Shown here in pieces: positions 47,401 to 56,188 of a stretch of 64,000 nucleotides of DNA. This DNA is from Engraulis encrasicolus (lineage: Eukaryota; Chordata; Actinopteri; Clupeiformes; Engraulidae). Every line of letters begins with the position of its first letter. Positions within the stretch are counted from its first letter, which is position 1. Both the position numbers and the translations under genes were made by a program. The stretch covers positions 51,077,278 to 51,141,277 of the forward strand of contig NC_085857.1 of assembly GCF_034702125.1 (NCBI RefSeq). The letters run 5' to 3'. The notes under the pieces were generated by a model, which searched no databases, had not been told where the DNA came from, and saw only the letters and a list, made by a program, of their open reading frames with translations.

Positions 47401-48126
47401 TGCCAACATGTCCAATGTCTCCTCGATCCGAGGAAGCGGAAAGGCGTCCTTCCGAGTTCGGGCATTTAACAGGCGATAGTCGACACAGAGTCGCAAGCTC
47501 CCATCCTTCTTCCGGACTAGAACAATGGGAGAAGCGAATGGACTACTGCTTTCTCTGATGACCTTCGCCTGGAGGAGCTGGTTGATATGGGTTTTTACGG
47601 CCTCGTAGTCGGAGGGGGCAATGCGCCGGTAACGCTGCCGGACCGGTGTCGGATCCAACAGCGGGATGTCATGCGAGATTAGGGAAGTGCAACCCAAGTC
47701 GCCCTCATGGGCGGAGAAGACCGAAGAGTACCTCAGAAGCAGGGCCCTGACCTCAGCCTGTTCCTCGGCAGGCAGGGGTAACAAGTCCACTGCGCGGATT
47801 TGTGTCTCCAAAGGCGACGGGGCAGGCGCCTGAGGGTCAGTAATGGCGGCCACGGAACGGACCTCCACCACGTCCCGTGGCAAGCTGATGATCGACACAG
47901 CATTCACCTGTCCGAGTCTAGTACGAGGGTACAGCAGGACGTCCGTACAACCGACGTTGACTACAGGGATCTGCACCAAGCCACGGGTCACCTGCACCAA
48001 GGCAGGGGACACCAGCAACCCCCCGGGCAACCCCCGGTCCGTTGGCTCAAAGAGGGTTCCAAGCCCTGAATGTTGCTCAGGGCAGGTGGCAGGAATCAAC
48101 TTCATGGTCCCCCCGGAACCCGCCAT
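44473..48126 (-). CDS. pol: Ty3/gypsy Pol: reverse transcriptase, RNase H, integrase
   Basis: A 1217-codon frame. Residues about 1-110 continue the protease-RT linker. The RT spans about 160-370 with VDYRLLN, MPFGLCNAPGTFQ and the catalytic YLDD at about 313-316. RNase H follows, with Asp in LEVDASHCGLGA (about 474), Glu in MKLEFLALKW (about 518) and Asp in YTDNN (about 544). The integrase has the HHCC zinc module (HEHHGHQG...CEKCLRCQ, about 763-801) and a D,D-35-E triad at about D830, D889 and E925, then a C-terminal domain and a Pro/Ser-rich tail. The listed ATG is not the natural start: the frame is entered from protease by a -1 shift at 48108-48114. All key catalytic residues seem present. 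Confidence 0.92.
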   Translation of the reverse strand: MAGSGGTMKLIPATCPEQHSGLGTLFEPTDRGLPGGLLVSPALVQVTRGLVQIPVVNVGCTDVLLYPRTRLGQVNAVSIISLPRDVVEVRSVAAITDPQAPAPSPLETQIRAVDLLPLPAEEQAEVRALLLRYSSVFSAHEGDLGCTSLISHDIPLLDPTPVRQRYRRIAPSDYEAVKTHINQLLQAKVIRESSSPFASPIVLVRKKDGSLRLCVDYRLLNARTRKDAFPLPRIEETLDMLAGARWFSTMDLASGYNQVPVTEGDRAKTAFCTPFGLFEWNRMPFGLCNAPGTFQRLMQRMFGDQQCHSVLLYLDDIVIFSSTVAQHLQRLEMVLTRLQSEGLKAKLGKCAFFKPEVQYLGHVISQHGVSTDPGKVEAVATWRRPANVSELRSFLGFASYYRRFVEGFAKLAAPLHRLVATLNGSRSRQPSGQQFLDTWSEDCERSFEELKGRLVSAPVLAYADFSRPFILEVDASHCGLGAVLSQEVDGKVRPVAYASRTLRPTERNMNNYSSMKLEFLALKWAVTEKFREYLLGQKCVVYTDNNPLSHLTTSKLGAVEHRWAAQLASFDFELKYRSGKSNGNADGLSRQNQPDQEDVSDLVPGTAVPRLLQQVAAQGDGGTASQSSVSGLFPHALPVLRTLQASDPGGQLQPAAVPGGSITASQLVVSVLPSYPLPDLCALQEGDPVIQPILAFWKARRRPTREEREALSPLALILLRQWKRFVENDGVLYRRVLHPSGRDECLQLVLPAALQSEVLNQLHEHHGHQGINRTLELVGQRCYWPRMFAEVRRWCEKCLRCQESKGEPPLAAAHMGHLLASRPNEVVAVDFTLLEPTSGGVENVLVITDVFSKYSIAVPTRDQRASTVAQVLLVEWFYRFGIPGRLHSDQGRCFEGTLIQQLCGLYGVQKSRTTPYHPAGNGQCERFNCTLHNLLRTLPASRKRDWATCLPHVTFCYNTTPHQATGESPHFLMFGQEPQLPVDFLLGRVRPPAHGRVCDWIQEHQARLQVAFDGARERLAAAAEYRKDRHDARVKTAVLEVGQRVYVRNLGVRGRNKIQDVWNSQVHMVVRTPSETGAVYTIAPVNDPTKLKHVHRSMLKGVVGPMAPDTPPGSGRPGEPTPVDSGELSSEEDILLGEQVGDADLGVPAEPHAPQGGTSGGNEGQRRTSQASPSSSAAQLPGRGTSSSEVPPRRTFRSNAGQHSNPHRLPGGATSNS

Positions 48127-48716
48127 GGCGCACGGCCCCGGACATTCACCACGCCGCTGGTCTCGGGGGTGGGCCGGATTTCAGCCTGATGACAGTGTTG
48201 CAGCGCTTTTAGCACCGGTCGAGGGGCAGTTGACACTGATGGAAGATCGAAAAGCGTGGGACCGTGCCGCCCAAAAAGTTCCTTATAACACTTGCCGATA
48301 ACATTCATACCAAGAACCCCAGGGACCACGGAAGCCGTGCCCCCTGGGGGGTCGCGAACGACCAGAACACCGCAATCAGGCATACTCTTCCCGCAAAGCT
48401 CAATATTCAGCTCCAAGTAGCCCAAGTAAGGAATCTCTAGGCCGTTGGCCGCTCGGAGCTGCAGCCAGTGACATGAGCGTAAACGCTCCTGCCCCAAAGA
48501 TTCGAAGTTGGCAGCGAAGAAACTTTCAGTGACGGTGGACACCATAGACCCAGTGTCAATGAGACAGGGGACCTGAACCCCGCCCATCCGGACGAGCAGA
48601 TGTGGACAGTTAGAAAGTAACGCCTCGGCGGCATTGGGAGGGTCGAGGGCATTACGTGAGCCAAGAGAGGCCCCCCCCGGACTGTGACTCCTCAGTCCGG
48701 TGGGCGTCAGTTTCCC
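48102..48716 (-). CDS. Ty3/gypsy aspartic protease, reached by frameshift from gag
   Basis: The frame is open from the gag/pro slippery site to TGA at 48102-48104. After a Pro/Gly/Ser-rich linker it contains NAAEALLSNCPHLLVRMGG, then CLIDTGSMVS, the DTG active site of retropepsins, and GVLGMNVI, the second conserved block. There is no start codon upstream of the active site in a useful place, so it is expressed only as Gag-Pro. An ATG-initiated reading would begin at 48587 (MGGVQVPC). Confidence 0.85.
   Translation of the reverse strand, partial: GKLTPTGLRSHSPGGASLGSRNALDPPNAAEALLSNCPHLLVRMGGVQVPCLIDTGSMVSTVTESFFAANFESLGQERLRSCHWLQLRAANGLEIPYLGYLELNIELCGKSMPDCGVLVVRDPPGGTASVVPGVLGMNVIGKCYKELFGRHGPTLFDLPSVSTAPRPVLKALQHCHQAEIRPTPETSGVVNVRGRAPWRVPGGP
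48108..48114 (-). promoter_or_regulatory. Possible pro/pol -1 frameshift heptamer
   Basis: In the protease frame the codons are CCG GGG GGA CCA TGA, giving the heptamer G GGG GGA in the correct register, four codons' length before the stop. A -1 slip enters the pol frame exactly. A perfect 7-bp inverted repeat (GCCCTGA/TCAGGGC) lies about 24 nt further on, farther than usual. A one-base loss in the G run would look the same. Confidence 0.4.
48677..48716 (-). promoter_or_regulatory. gag/pro -1 ribosomal frameshift signal
   Basis: The slippery heptamer G GGA AAC occupies 48716-48710 in the gag frame and is directly followed by the gag stop TGA (48709-48707). After 9 nt comes a perfect 8-bp stem, CCGGACTG (48700-48693) and CAGTCCGG (48684-48677), with an 8-nt loop. 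The -1 frame then stays open into protease. The same heptamer is known from -1 sites of several retroviruses and plant viruses. Confidence 0.75.
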
Positions 48717-49564
48717 GAGGGCTGGTTCGGTTGGAGGGGCCCATTCTCCGAAAACCCGGAGCCTCTACGGGAGGGTGCTTGTGGGGGCCCCACCACTCGT
48801 TCTCCGTCACAATCCGCAGCAATATGGCCTATCGCACGACAGCGCCAGCAGGCAAGGGGTCCCTCCCGAGGAGACCGACCTCGCCTCCGTGGCTCCCCCT
48901 GTGTGGCCGCACCCCGAGAAAGATGCTGCAACTGAGCCTGTTGATTTTGCACCATTTCCATGAGCTTCGCCATGTCAGCCTGCAACTTCTCCATATCAGA
49001 TCTGGTCGGCGCCCCACCACGGGGATCCATGCTTACGGCGCAAGAGGTACCAGGGACCCCAAGGGAGCGATCGAGTGAAGATAAGGAAAAGCTACGCGGC
49101 CGCTGCGGTTCGGCGGCGCCCTCCCGTTCCCAACGCATGGCTTCCTTACGCACCACGATCAAAGTGGCTAACGGCGTGGTCCGAATGAAACTCTTCAAGT
49201 GACGACGCAAGGCGCCCTCGTTAACATGCTCCACAAACTGATCACGCAGAAGAACGTCAGCGTTAAGAATTCCCTCAGGCGCATTTCGTCTAACCTTATC
49301 AATAAGGGTCATTAATGCGATTGAAAACTCTAGCAGTGTCTCTCCCTCTTGCTGTTTTCTCGAAAAGAACGCCTCCTGCAAGGCCACGTATGACTGTGGG
49401 CAACCGTAAAGCTCCTGTAAAATTTCAAAAATTTTCTCTGGGTTTTCTTTTTCTTCTCTCGGCCTATAGCGGATCTCATCCCGTGCCTCGCCATCCAAGT
49501 GATCGTAAAGAAAATAGGCTCTCTCGGCAGCGCCCGCATACATGCCTCCGCCTCCTCCTTCCAC
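48707..49564 (-). pseudogene. gag: Ty3/gypsy Gag, C-terminal part (separated by a frame break)
   Basis: It contains the capsid-like segment AERAYFLYDHLDGEARDEIR, then IFEILQELYGC and FFSRKQQEGETLLEFS, and a nucleocapsid zinc knuckle CWRCRAIGHIAADC (CX2CX4HX4C, about residues 239-252 of this frame). It ends at TGA 48707. The ATG at 49564 is not the real start; the N-terminal part lies in another frame at 49330-49794. The break is near 49525-49540 and has no slippery heptamer, so I read it as a mutation or assembly error. Confidence 0.8.
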
Positions 49565-49794
49565 GCCTCGATACTTATGCCCCCATTTCCCCTAAACAAT
49601 GGGCACTTCTTTTCCCTTGGGACAAAGACCAAACGTTCTGTAGCGGACCCTGCCGGGGCGCTACCATTTAGTGTGCTCGTACTTGTGGCCCGCTGGGCGA
49701 GGGAGGCCTTTAAGCGCTCATTCTCGGCTCTTACCTCAGCCAACTCATCCCTAATCTCTTGTGCGTCACGCGACATGCTGCGGAAACCGATCAA
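49330..49794 (-). pseudogene. gag: Ty3/gypsy Gag, N-terminal part
   Basis: The first ATG is at 49794; a second in-frame Met six codons on may be used. It begins with a coiled-coil stretch (RDELAEVRAENERLKASLAQ) and then ISIEAWKEEAEACMRAL, the usual lead into a Gag capsid domain. After about 49530 the frame is no longer Gag-like (a basic KKKK run), and the true continuation is one base back, in the frame of 48707-49564. Confidence 0.75.
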
Positions 49795-50076
49795 GACAAA
49801 TTTGGAAAATGCAAAAACTCACAGGGATGGCTGGTCCAAATCTCGAGAGAGAGGCGGTCTCCCAACCTCGGCTGCTGCTCCGCTTCTACAGGAAAAACAC
49901 AAACTCACAGCGCTTATTCAGTGGTGCTCTCCCTTTCAACCAACCACATACATACACTCATTCAACCATTGACCATATGACAAATTTCTATTACAAAGAG
50001 TGACAAAGCAAAAACCTAAAAAAATGAAACCAGTGTCTCTGCTCCTATGCCAATCCTGCCCGACTATAAGCCAAAA
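49795..50076 (-). other. Ty3 leader with candidate primer-binding site
   Basis: It lies between the 5' LTR and gag. Next to the LTR the minus strand reads TTTTGGCTTATAGTCGGGC; the TGG three bases in is where a tRNA CCA end would pair. I do not assign the tRNA. Confidence 0.5.
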
Positions 50077-51858
50077 TGTAGTGGGCGAGACCGTTACAGG
50101 AAGTAGTTCGACTACGCCACCCCCGGGGGTGGAGCCCCCGGAGGAAATTAATTAGGGGTAGTTACAGATACCCCGGACCAACACACAATGTACCCGCACA
50201 ATAGATTACCAGGCAAACACAGGTTCGTGCACAATGGAGGCAGAGACAGTGGTGACAATTAATAATTCAAATCTTTATTATTCTTTGCGTTATAAAAATA
50301 TATCTTTCTCACTCTTTGCAATAAAATATAAAAAGGTACTCACAATTCACAAAGTGCAGTGGGGTGGGTGTGCTATCGCAATCACCCGCAGATCGATAAA
50401 CACTTGCCCCAAAGTATGTTCACGTTCACAGTAAAGTGCAGGGGTGGGTGTGCTGCCACCACACCCGCGGATCTGTAAACACCTGCCCCAAAGTATGTTC
50501 ACTAATTCACAATAGGCAACACACCTGGTAGGCCTAAGGCCTTAGAACCCACACTCAGGTTGTCAGACTTTGTTACTAGGGGCTGGCACGGCTAACACAT
50601 TAGGGCCAATGGCACACCTCAGAATTAACAAAAGAAAAGTAAAGAAATAGTTCACAACAAACAGAAATAATTCACGGCAAACAGAAACAAGAAGAAATCA
50701 CAGCAAACCATGCAAAATAAATCAAAATCCAATAAGCACATGCAGTTAAATTAGAAATTAGATAATTGAATGAAATAATAAAAAAAGGGAAATTAGGCAC
50801 AGCAAACTAAAGAAAACGAAATCAAAACATGAGGTAAACCAATGCCAGAGGCTCAGCTCAGTGCAGTCCCCTAGGTATCCCCACACTACCTACACACACA
50901 CACTCACACGCACCAGCGTACACCAGCTCACACCGAGCCGAGCGCCCACACACACACACACACACACACACTGAACCAAAGCGCGCCCACGCACACACAC
51001 ACACGAATGTCCAATTTCCGAGGCCGGAGCAGCAGCCGAAATACGGGTTCCCGGCTTCCAGAGGCACCACACAACCGGGGCTAAAAGTCGCCGCTCGTGC
51101 ACCTAAACGCGTGGTGTGTCTGACCACGGCCACACGGATACAACCTGCGAGGGAGGAGGAGAGCGTTAGCCAAGCTAGCAGGACACCCACTATCACACGA
51201 TTCTGCTGCCGAGAGGTTACCTTACCCGGAGATGAGGGTGCACCGATGCGCGATTCTCACAGTCGGAGTGCCAATACAGAGGTACACGGCCGAGGCGCCG
51301 GTAGCGACCACACGCTGAAACCATAATAATGGCCGTCGTTAGCAACCATGGTACGAAAACAAACAGTCAGGGCTGGGTAAAGGCACAAGCTAACCCACTA
51401 TAATACATACCGGCGTGCAGGAGACGGGAAAGGCGCAAGGTAACCGTTGGTATTGTCCACCGAAGTCCTTGCCAGTGGAGAAGCAAGAGATCACTCTAGT
51501 CAAGTAAGAGACGCCAAGTTGGAATCACAACCTATAGAACAGCAGACGCGAAGTTAGCCACTAGCTGCTGGCTAGCACATAAACAGCGACAAGAAATGGT
51601 CCACATACTCACGAGGACAAGAAATGGTCCACATCTCCTAGATCTGAACTGGACACCGCACTCCTCTCGACGGCGAGGGGAGAAGCAACCACAGCATTCG
51701 CCGGTGGCGATGAAACGCGCAAAGGGGAACTTTGCAGGCTTACCGAATACTAGCCACTGGCAGTGTTTATGAAGAGACTTCCCATAAGCCTCTACGAGCG
51801 GCGTGGTGACGTGTGCCGCAGCGTCAGACTTCCCTTAAAGGAGCAGCGCTCCATTACA
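50077..51858 (-). repeat. 5' LTR of the Ty3 element (1782 bp)
   Basis: Nearly identical to 42641-44394. It differs by one extra CA pair twice over, a C for T near 50386, and a 26-bp segment after 50103 that can fold (CCGGGGG and CCCCCGG around TGGAG). Confidence 0.95.
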
Positions 51859-52130
51859 TAAAGATATGTCAGTCCTGCCCACCCAGGACATGAACCCATG
51901 ACTCACTTCATTGCAGTCAACTGAGTATACCATTACACCACAGAGCTTCCAGCAGGTCAGTGAACTCTCTTAAAATCAGTACAGAGTCAATTGGAATGTT
52001 CAAGACAGAACTCTGATTCTGGTACGGGTCTGCACCACTATCAGCAACCTCATTTGAGCTAGAAACGGAGGCAGACAGCTTAAAACGGATCTGCACCAAA
52101 CCCAATGGCTATCTGGGCATAGCAAGTGCC
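51859..52130. repeat. Continuation of the repeat module right of the Ty3 element
   Basis: It resumes with TAAAGATATGTCAGTCCTGC and the minus-strand tRNA-like segment (ACCCAGGACATGAACCCATG, then CCATTACACCACAGAGCTT), as in the copies at 36641 and 39950. Confidence 0.75.
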
Positions 52131-52485
52131 GTTAAGTTTGCCAGAAAGTTATGAAAAGAAGCAGCTCATGGTGGAAGGAAGTAGTTCTACACAAATATTT
52201 GTTTTTGCCATTAAAGCATGAAAATCATTCCCAAAATAAATTTCAGACAAATGTGGCAACCATGGTATAAGCAGGATAATTGACTTCACGGTGTGCGTAG
52301 GCCTGTAAAAGAAAAATAATGCACACCGAAGTGTAACCACCACTTTGTGGCGTGGCCGCATTACCACCTTGGTGTACATTATTTTTTTCTGTTATACACA
52401 CACAGTGTCTTCAATTTTCCCTCACATACGGAATCTTTTTCTGTTTAATTACACTGTAGTGTAGATGTTTGTACCCTGTGCCACG

Positions 52486-52564
52486 TCTATATAGAGTAGG
52501 ATACAGTTTAGTTTAGTTTATTAGGCAAATAAACTAAACTAAACTGTATCCTACTCTATATAGA
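52486..52564. repeat. Perfect 37-bp hairpin with 5-nt loop
   Basis: Arms 52486-52522 and 52528-52564 are exactly complementary. They contain TATAGAGTAGGATACAGTTT and three TTTAGT units. The loop is AGGCA. Confidence 0.95.
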
Positions 52565-52618
52565 GTAGGATACAGTATATGCCTGTGGTTTGTATATCTA
52601 TTCATCTGTCTGTCTGCT

Positions 52619-52732
<114 letters not shown>

Positions 52733-52904
52733 ACTGCTGAGTGGGCAAGCTGTACTCTGTGTGTAGACCGAAGAGGCTTAACCAAACAGGACACTACATA
52801 TCAAAATACAATGTAGTGGTACTCATGTTATGACAAAAAAAATAGAAGATACACTGAATATAGCAGGCCTAATGTCATGCCTTCATGATTGGGTGGGCTG
52901 TATT

Positions 52905-52912
52905 CTCTCTCG

Positions 52913-52956
<44 letters not shown>

Positions 52957-52957
52957 T
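52905..52957. repeat. (CT)n microsatellite
   Basis: A mostly pure CT run with two CG interruptions at its start. Confidence 0.9.
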
Positions 52958-52959
52958 CT

Positions 52960-54300
52960 GTCTCTTTCTCTCTCAGTCCTTTTCTGCCCTCTGTGCATCG
53001 TACAGGAAGCTACTTTGAACGTTTGGTTTCACAATGACAAAGACCCTCCGTAAGACCTCCACCCCCCTTTTTTTCAAGTCCTCAGTTTCTTTTTCTTGTC
53101 CAGACAAGGTGTATGCACTGGACCAGTGAATCGAGATTAAGAGATTGTAGTTACTGTGGATATAACCTACAGAGCAATACTTCTTACAATTGCATTTCAT
53201 TTTTATAACATTTTTTTTATAAGGCAATAATTTAAATCTCAATAGTCTAAATTACAGCTAGATCAATAGTCAACCCAACACATCAGAACCTGATACAAAA
53301 GTGTGTTTGACAGAATTGCAAATAGAGAGCACGGTAAGTCCCTCCTTTTTCATCAAGGTGTTTCTAAGATATTCTACTTATAAGGTAAAATTTGGATATG
53401 CATGAGACTGGACTTGGATAAGATATTCTACTTGCAATGTTTAAATTAGGCTACTTAAATTAGGCTATTTGCCAACTTAATAGACGGTTTGGGGTCATTT
53501 ACTTGACATACATAGTGTTGGACCAGCGTTTTTCAACCTTGAGGTCGGGACCCCATGAGGGGTCACCTGGCATTCAAATAGGGTCGTCTGAAATGTCTGG
53601 TGTTGATCATTTTCATATAAATAAATAACACTGTGATTATAAAACACCACATATTATTCACAGGCGAGACATTTGTGATGTCCCGAGGCAAAAAAATAAC
53701 CCCTGGGTTAGACAGGAAAAAGGGAAAAAGACATGGGAGAGATGGAGATTATGTGAAAACAATAGCACTATGTAAGTAAAATAGAGAGTAGAGTAGAGTC
53801 AGAATAATGTATTAATCCAGAGGAAAATGAAGCTGTCAAGTAGCATACATACATATACAGAATACAAGAGATATTACACATATCATTTCACACATAGGCT
53901 ATATATAGCATATAGCACACACATGCATTGAGCGAAAGGCGCGCACGCGAGTGCACACACACACACAACACACACACATGTATTTTTTTTAACAAATAAT
54001 TCCACATACCCCTGTGTACCCCAATATCTCACTGTAATAATGTGTTTACTGTGGTTCAGGATTTTAAGTTCATGCATGAACCGTGTCATCTACACTGGGC
54101 TACACCAAAGTAGTGCGAGCATCCATATGCACTCTCAGATGGGAATGAGGCAAAGGGGTCAGTTGTCCCGGGCCCAGGAAGAGGGGGGCTAGAAAAGGGT
54201 CCCCATTATATTTTAAAGATTGAGATGGGAGCCCTCTCAGATGACTTAGTCTCAGGCCTGGTCAAAGCTGTCAGTGATACTACATGAACATTTAATCTAT
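52960..54300. other. Upstream region of the Ig receptor gene, no exon seen
   Basis: It contains a hAT-like end (CAGCGTTTTTCAACCTTGAG at 53524), short CA tracts at about 53950 and AT-rich sequence. The promoter of the receptor gene may lie here, but I cannot place it. Confidence 0.3.
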
Positions 54301-54306
54301 GGGCAG

Positions 54307-54425
54307 TCATGGGTAAGCAGTTAGGGTGTCCCAAAGGTTGTAGGTCCGACTCCAGACCTGCCAGGTTGTTGGGGGGAGTAATTCATCAGTGCTCTCCCAT
54401 CCTCCTCCATGAATGGAGTTTCCCA
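54307..54425 (+). mobile_element. SINE fragment, same family as 55605
   Basis: CATGGGTAAGCAGTTAGGGTG, then GTAGGTCCGACTCC (diverged box B) and GTTGGGGGGAGTAATTC. It ends early, and lies just upstream of the signal-peptide exon. Confidence 0.75.
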
Positions 54426-54481
54426 GGTGGGCTTTCGCTTTCATTTACTTGCACTGACACTACTGTGTTTGCTGTGTTTCA

Positions 54482-55424
54482 GGGTTTGAAGTCCATGGCA
54501 ATGAACTGTGTCATTATCTACCTTTTTGTGGTGACAGCACTTGAAGCCCAAAGTAAGCCAAATACATCTTTTCTTGGTGTGTGTGTGTGTGTGTGCGTGT
54601 GCGTGTGTGTGTGTGTATGTATGTGTGTATGTCTGTGTCCTTACGTGCATGTGTGCATGCATGTGCCTGAGCCTGTGCCTGTGCCTGTGTCTGAGCGTGT
54701 TCGCATGTTCATGTCTGTGTGGGTGGGTTTGATACTTCAACACGTGCAGTAGGCTACATGCATGCACGACTTGAGTTTAAGTGTGAATTTTTTCTCAGTT
54801 TCATAATGTAATGGACTTGTTTTTTGTTTTAGCGAGAATGCACACATAAAAAAGAAACACGCACGCACACACAATCTCAAGGTGACTTCATAACAGTAGC
54901 ATTCTGCTGCGTATATATATATATATATTGTATTCACTATATGCATTTTGAGTAGGTATTACTTATCTGTTTGTGTGTTTGTTTGTTATTCAGAAGTGTG
55001 TGGTGTTGAGTGGGCAGTCACCTGTCGCCCCAATAGCCTCTGCGCCTTTAAAGGCTCTGCGGTGGACCTGTCTTGCTCCTACACCCTCCCCAGCGACGGT
55101 CTGAACGTCACACTGGCTTACTGAACTAAACAGAGCCACAGCCACCCACCGAATATAGTAACCAACCCAGACTACAAAGGCAGAGTCTATGCAGACTGGC
55201 AAAAGGAAAACGGTAGATGTAATCTGCGGGTGAATTCGCTGGCAAAGTCGGACAGCGGTGCATATTACTGCAGGCTAACAGTATCGGCCAAGGGACAAAT
55301 GAGGACAAAGGCGGCAGCTCTCTACCTGGAAGTGACAGGTTAAAGGACACAAGTTCTAATTATGTTGTTGTTGCTGTTGTTGTTGTTGTAGTTGTCGTTG
55401 TTGTTGGTGTGTGTGTGTGCGTGC

Positions 55425-55487
<63 letters not shown>

Positions 55488-56143
55488 AGAGACAGACAGA
55501 AAGACAGACAGGCAGACAGACAGACAGACAGACAGACAGAAAGACAGTCAGATAGAGAGTGGTGGTAGAAAGAGAGAGAAAAACAGACAGACAGAGACGG
55601 AGAAATGGGTAAGTGGTTAGGGCGTCAGACTTGTAACCCAAAGGTTGCCGGTTCGACCCCCTACCCGCTAGGTTGGTGGGGGGAGTAAATAGCCAGTGCT
55701 CTCCCCCATCTTCCTCCATGACTGAAGTACCCTGAGCATGGTATAGTCCCACCGCACTGCTCCCTTGGGGTGCCATTGGGGGCTGCCCCCTTGCACGGGT
55801 CGTTGTGTGCAGTGAACACTTGTGTGCTGTGGAGTGCTTTGTTACTATGAGAATGGGAGTTGGAGCTTTAAACGAGATTAAATTCAAAGAGAGACAGATC
55901 TATAAGGCCTGTTTTGTTATTAGTTTAGATCTCTGTCTTTGTTATATACTCTTGCATCGCCTATTAATGAAATGCTGTTTGCCATATCACATATTTCCCT
56001 GCTATACAGAAGCTCCTCAAATACCTTCAGTGTCCATCTCCTCACCTGGTGAGCTACAGGAAGGCATGAACGTGACTCTGACCTGCACCAGCCCATCCCC
56101 CCTCCGAGTGCTGAGCTACAGTTGGTTCAAATCACAGCTACAG

Positions 56144-56188
<45 letters not shown>

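Larger units (their letters stand above)
42641..51858 (-). mobile_element. Full-length Ty3/gypsy LTR retrotransposon
   Basis: Two long LTRs flank a 5.7-kb interior with gag, protease, reverse transcriptase, RNase H and integrase in Ty3/gypsy order, read on the minus strand. TAAA is duplicated at 42637-42640 and 51859-51862, and the flanks rejoin into a normal copy of the surrounding repeat. By eye the LTRs differ by one base change, one 2-bp CA slippage and one 26-bp gap, so the insertion is recent. The pol frame is open over 1217 codons. The gag frame has an unexplained internal shift, so this copy is probably not autonomous. Confidence 0.95.

Noticed and set aside
44408..48301. Plus-strand ORFs of 60-150 codons opposite pol
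   Set aside because: Antisense shadows of a GC-rich coding frame with no motifs of their own.
55122..55124. TGA read as selenocysteine in the Ig receptor
   Set aside because: The position matches a conserved Trp of V domains and no selenoprotein is expected here; a point mutation is simpler.
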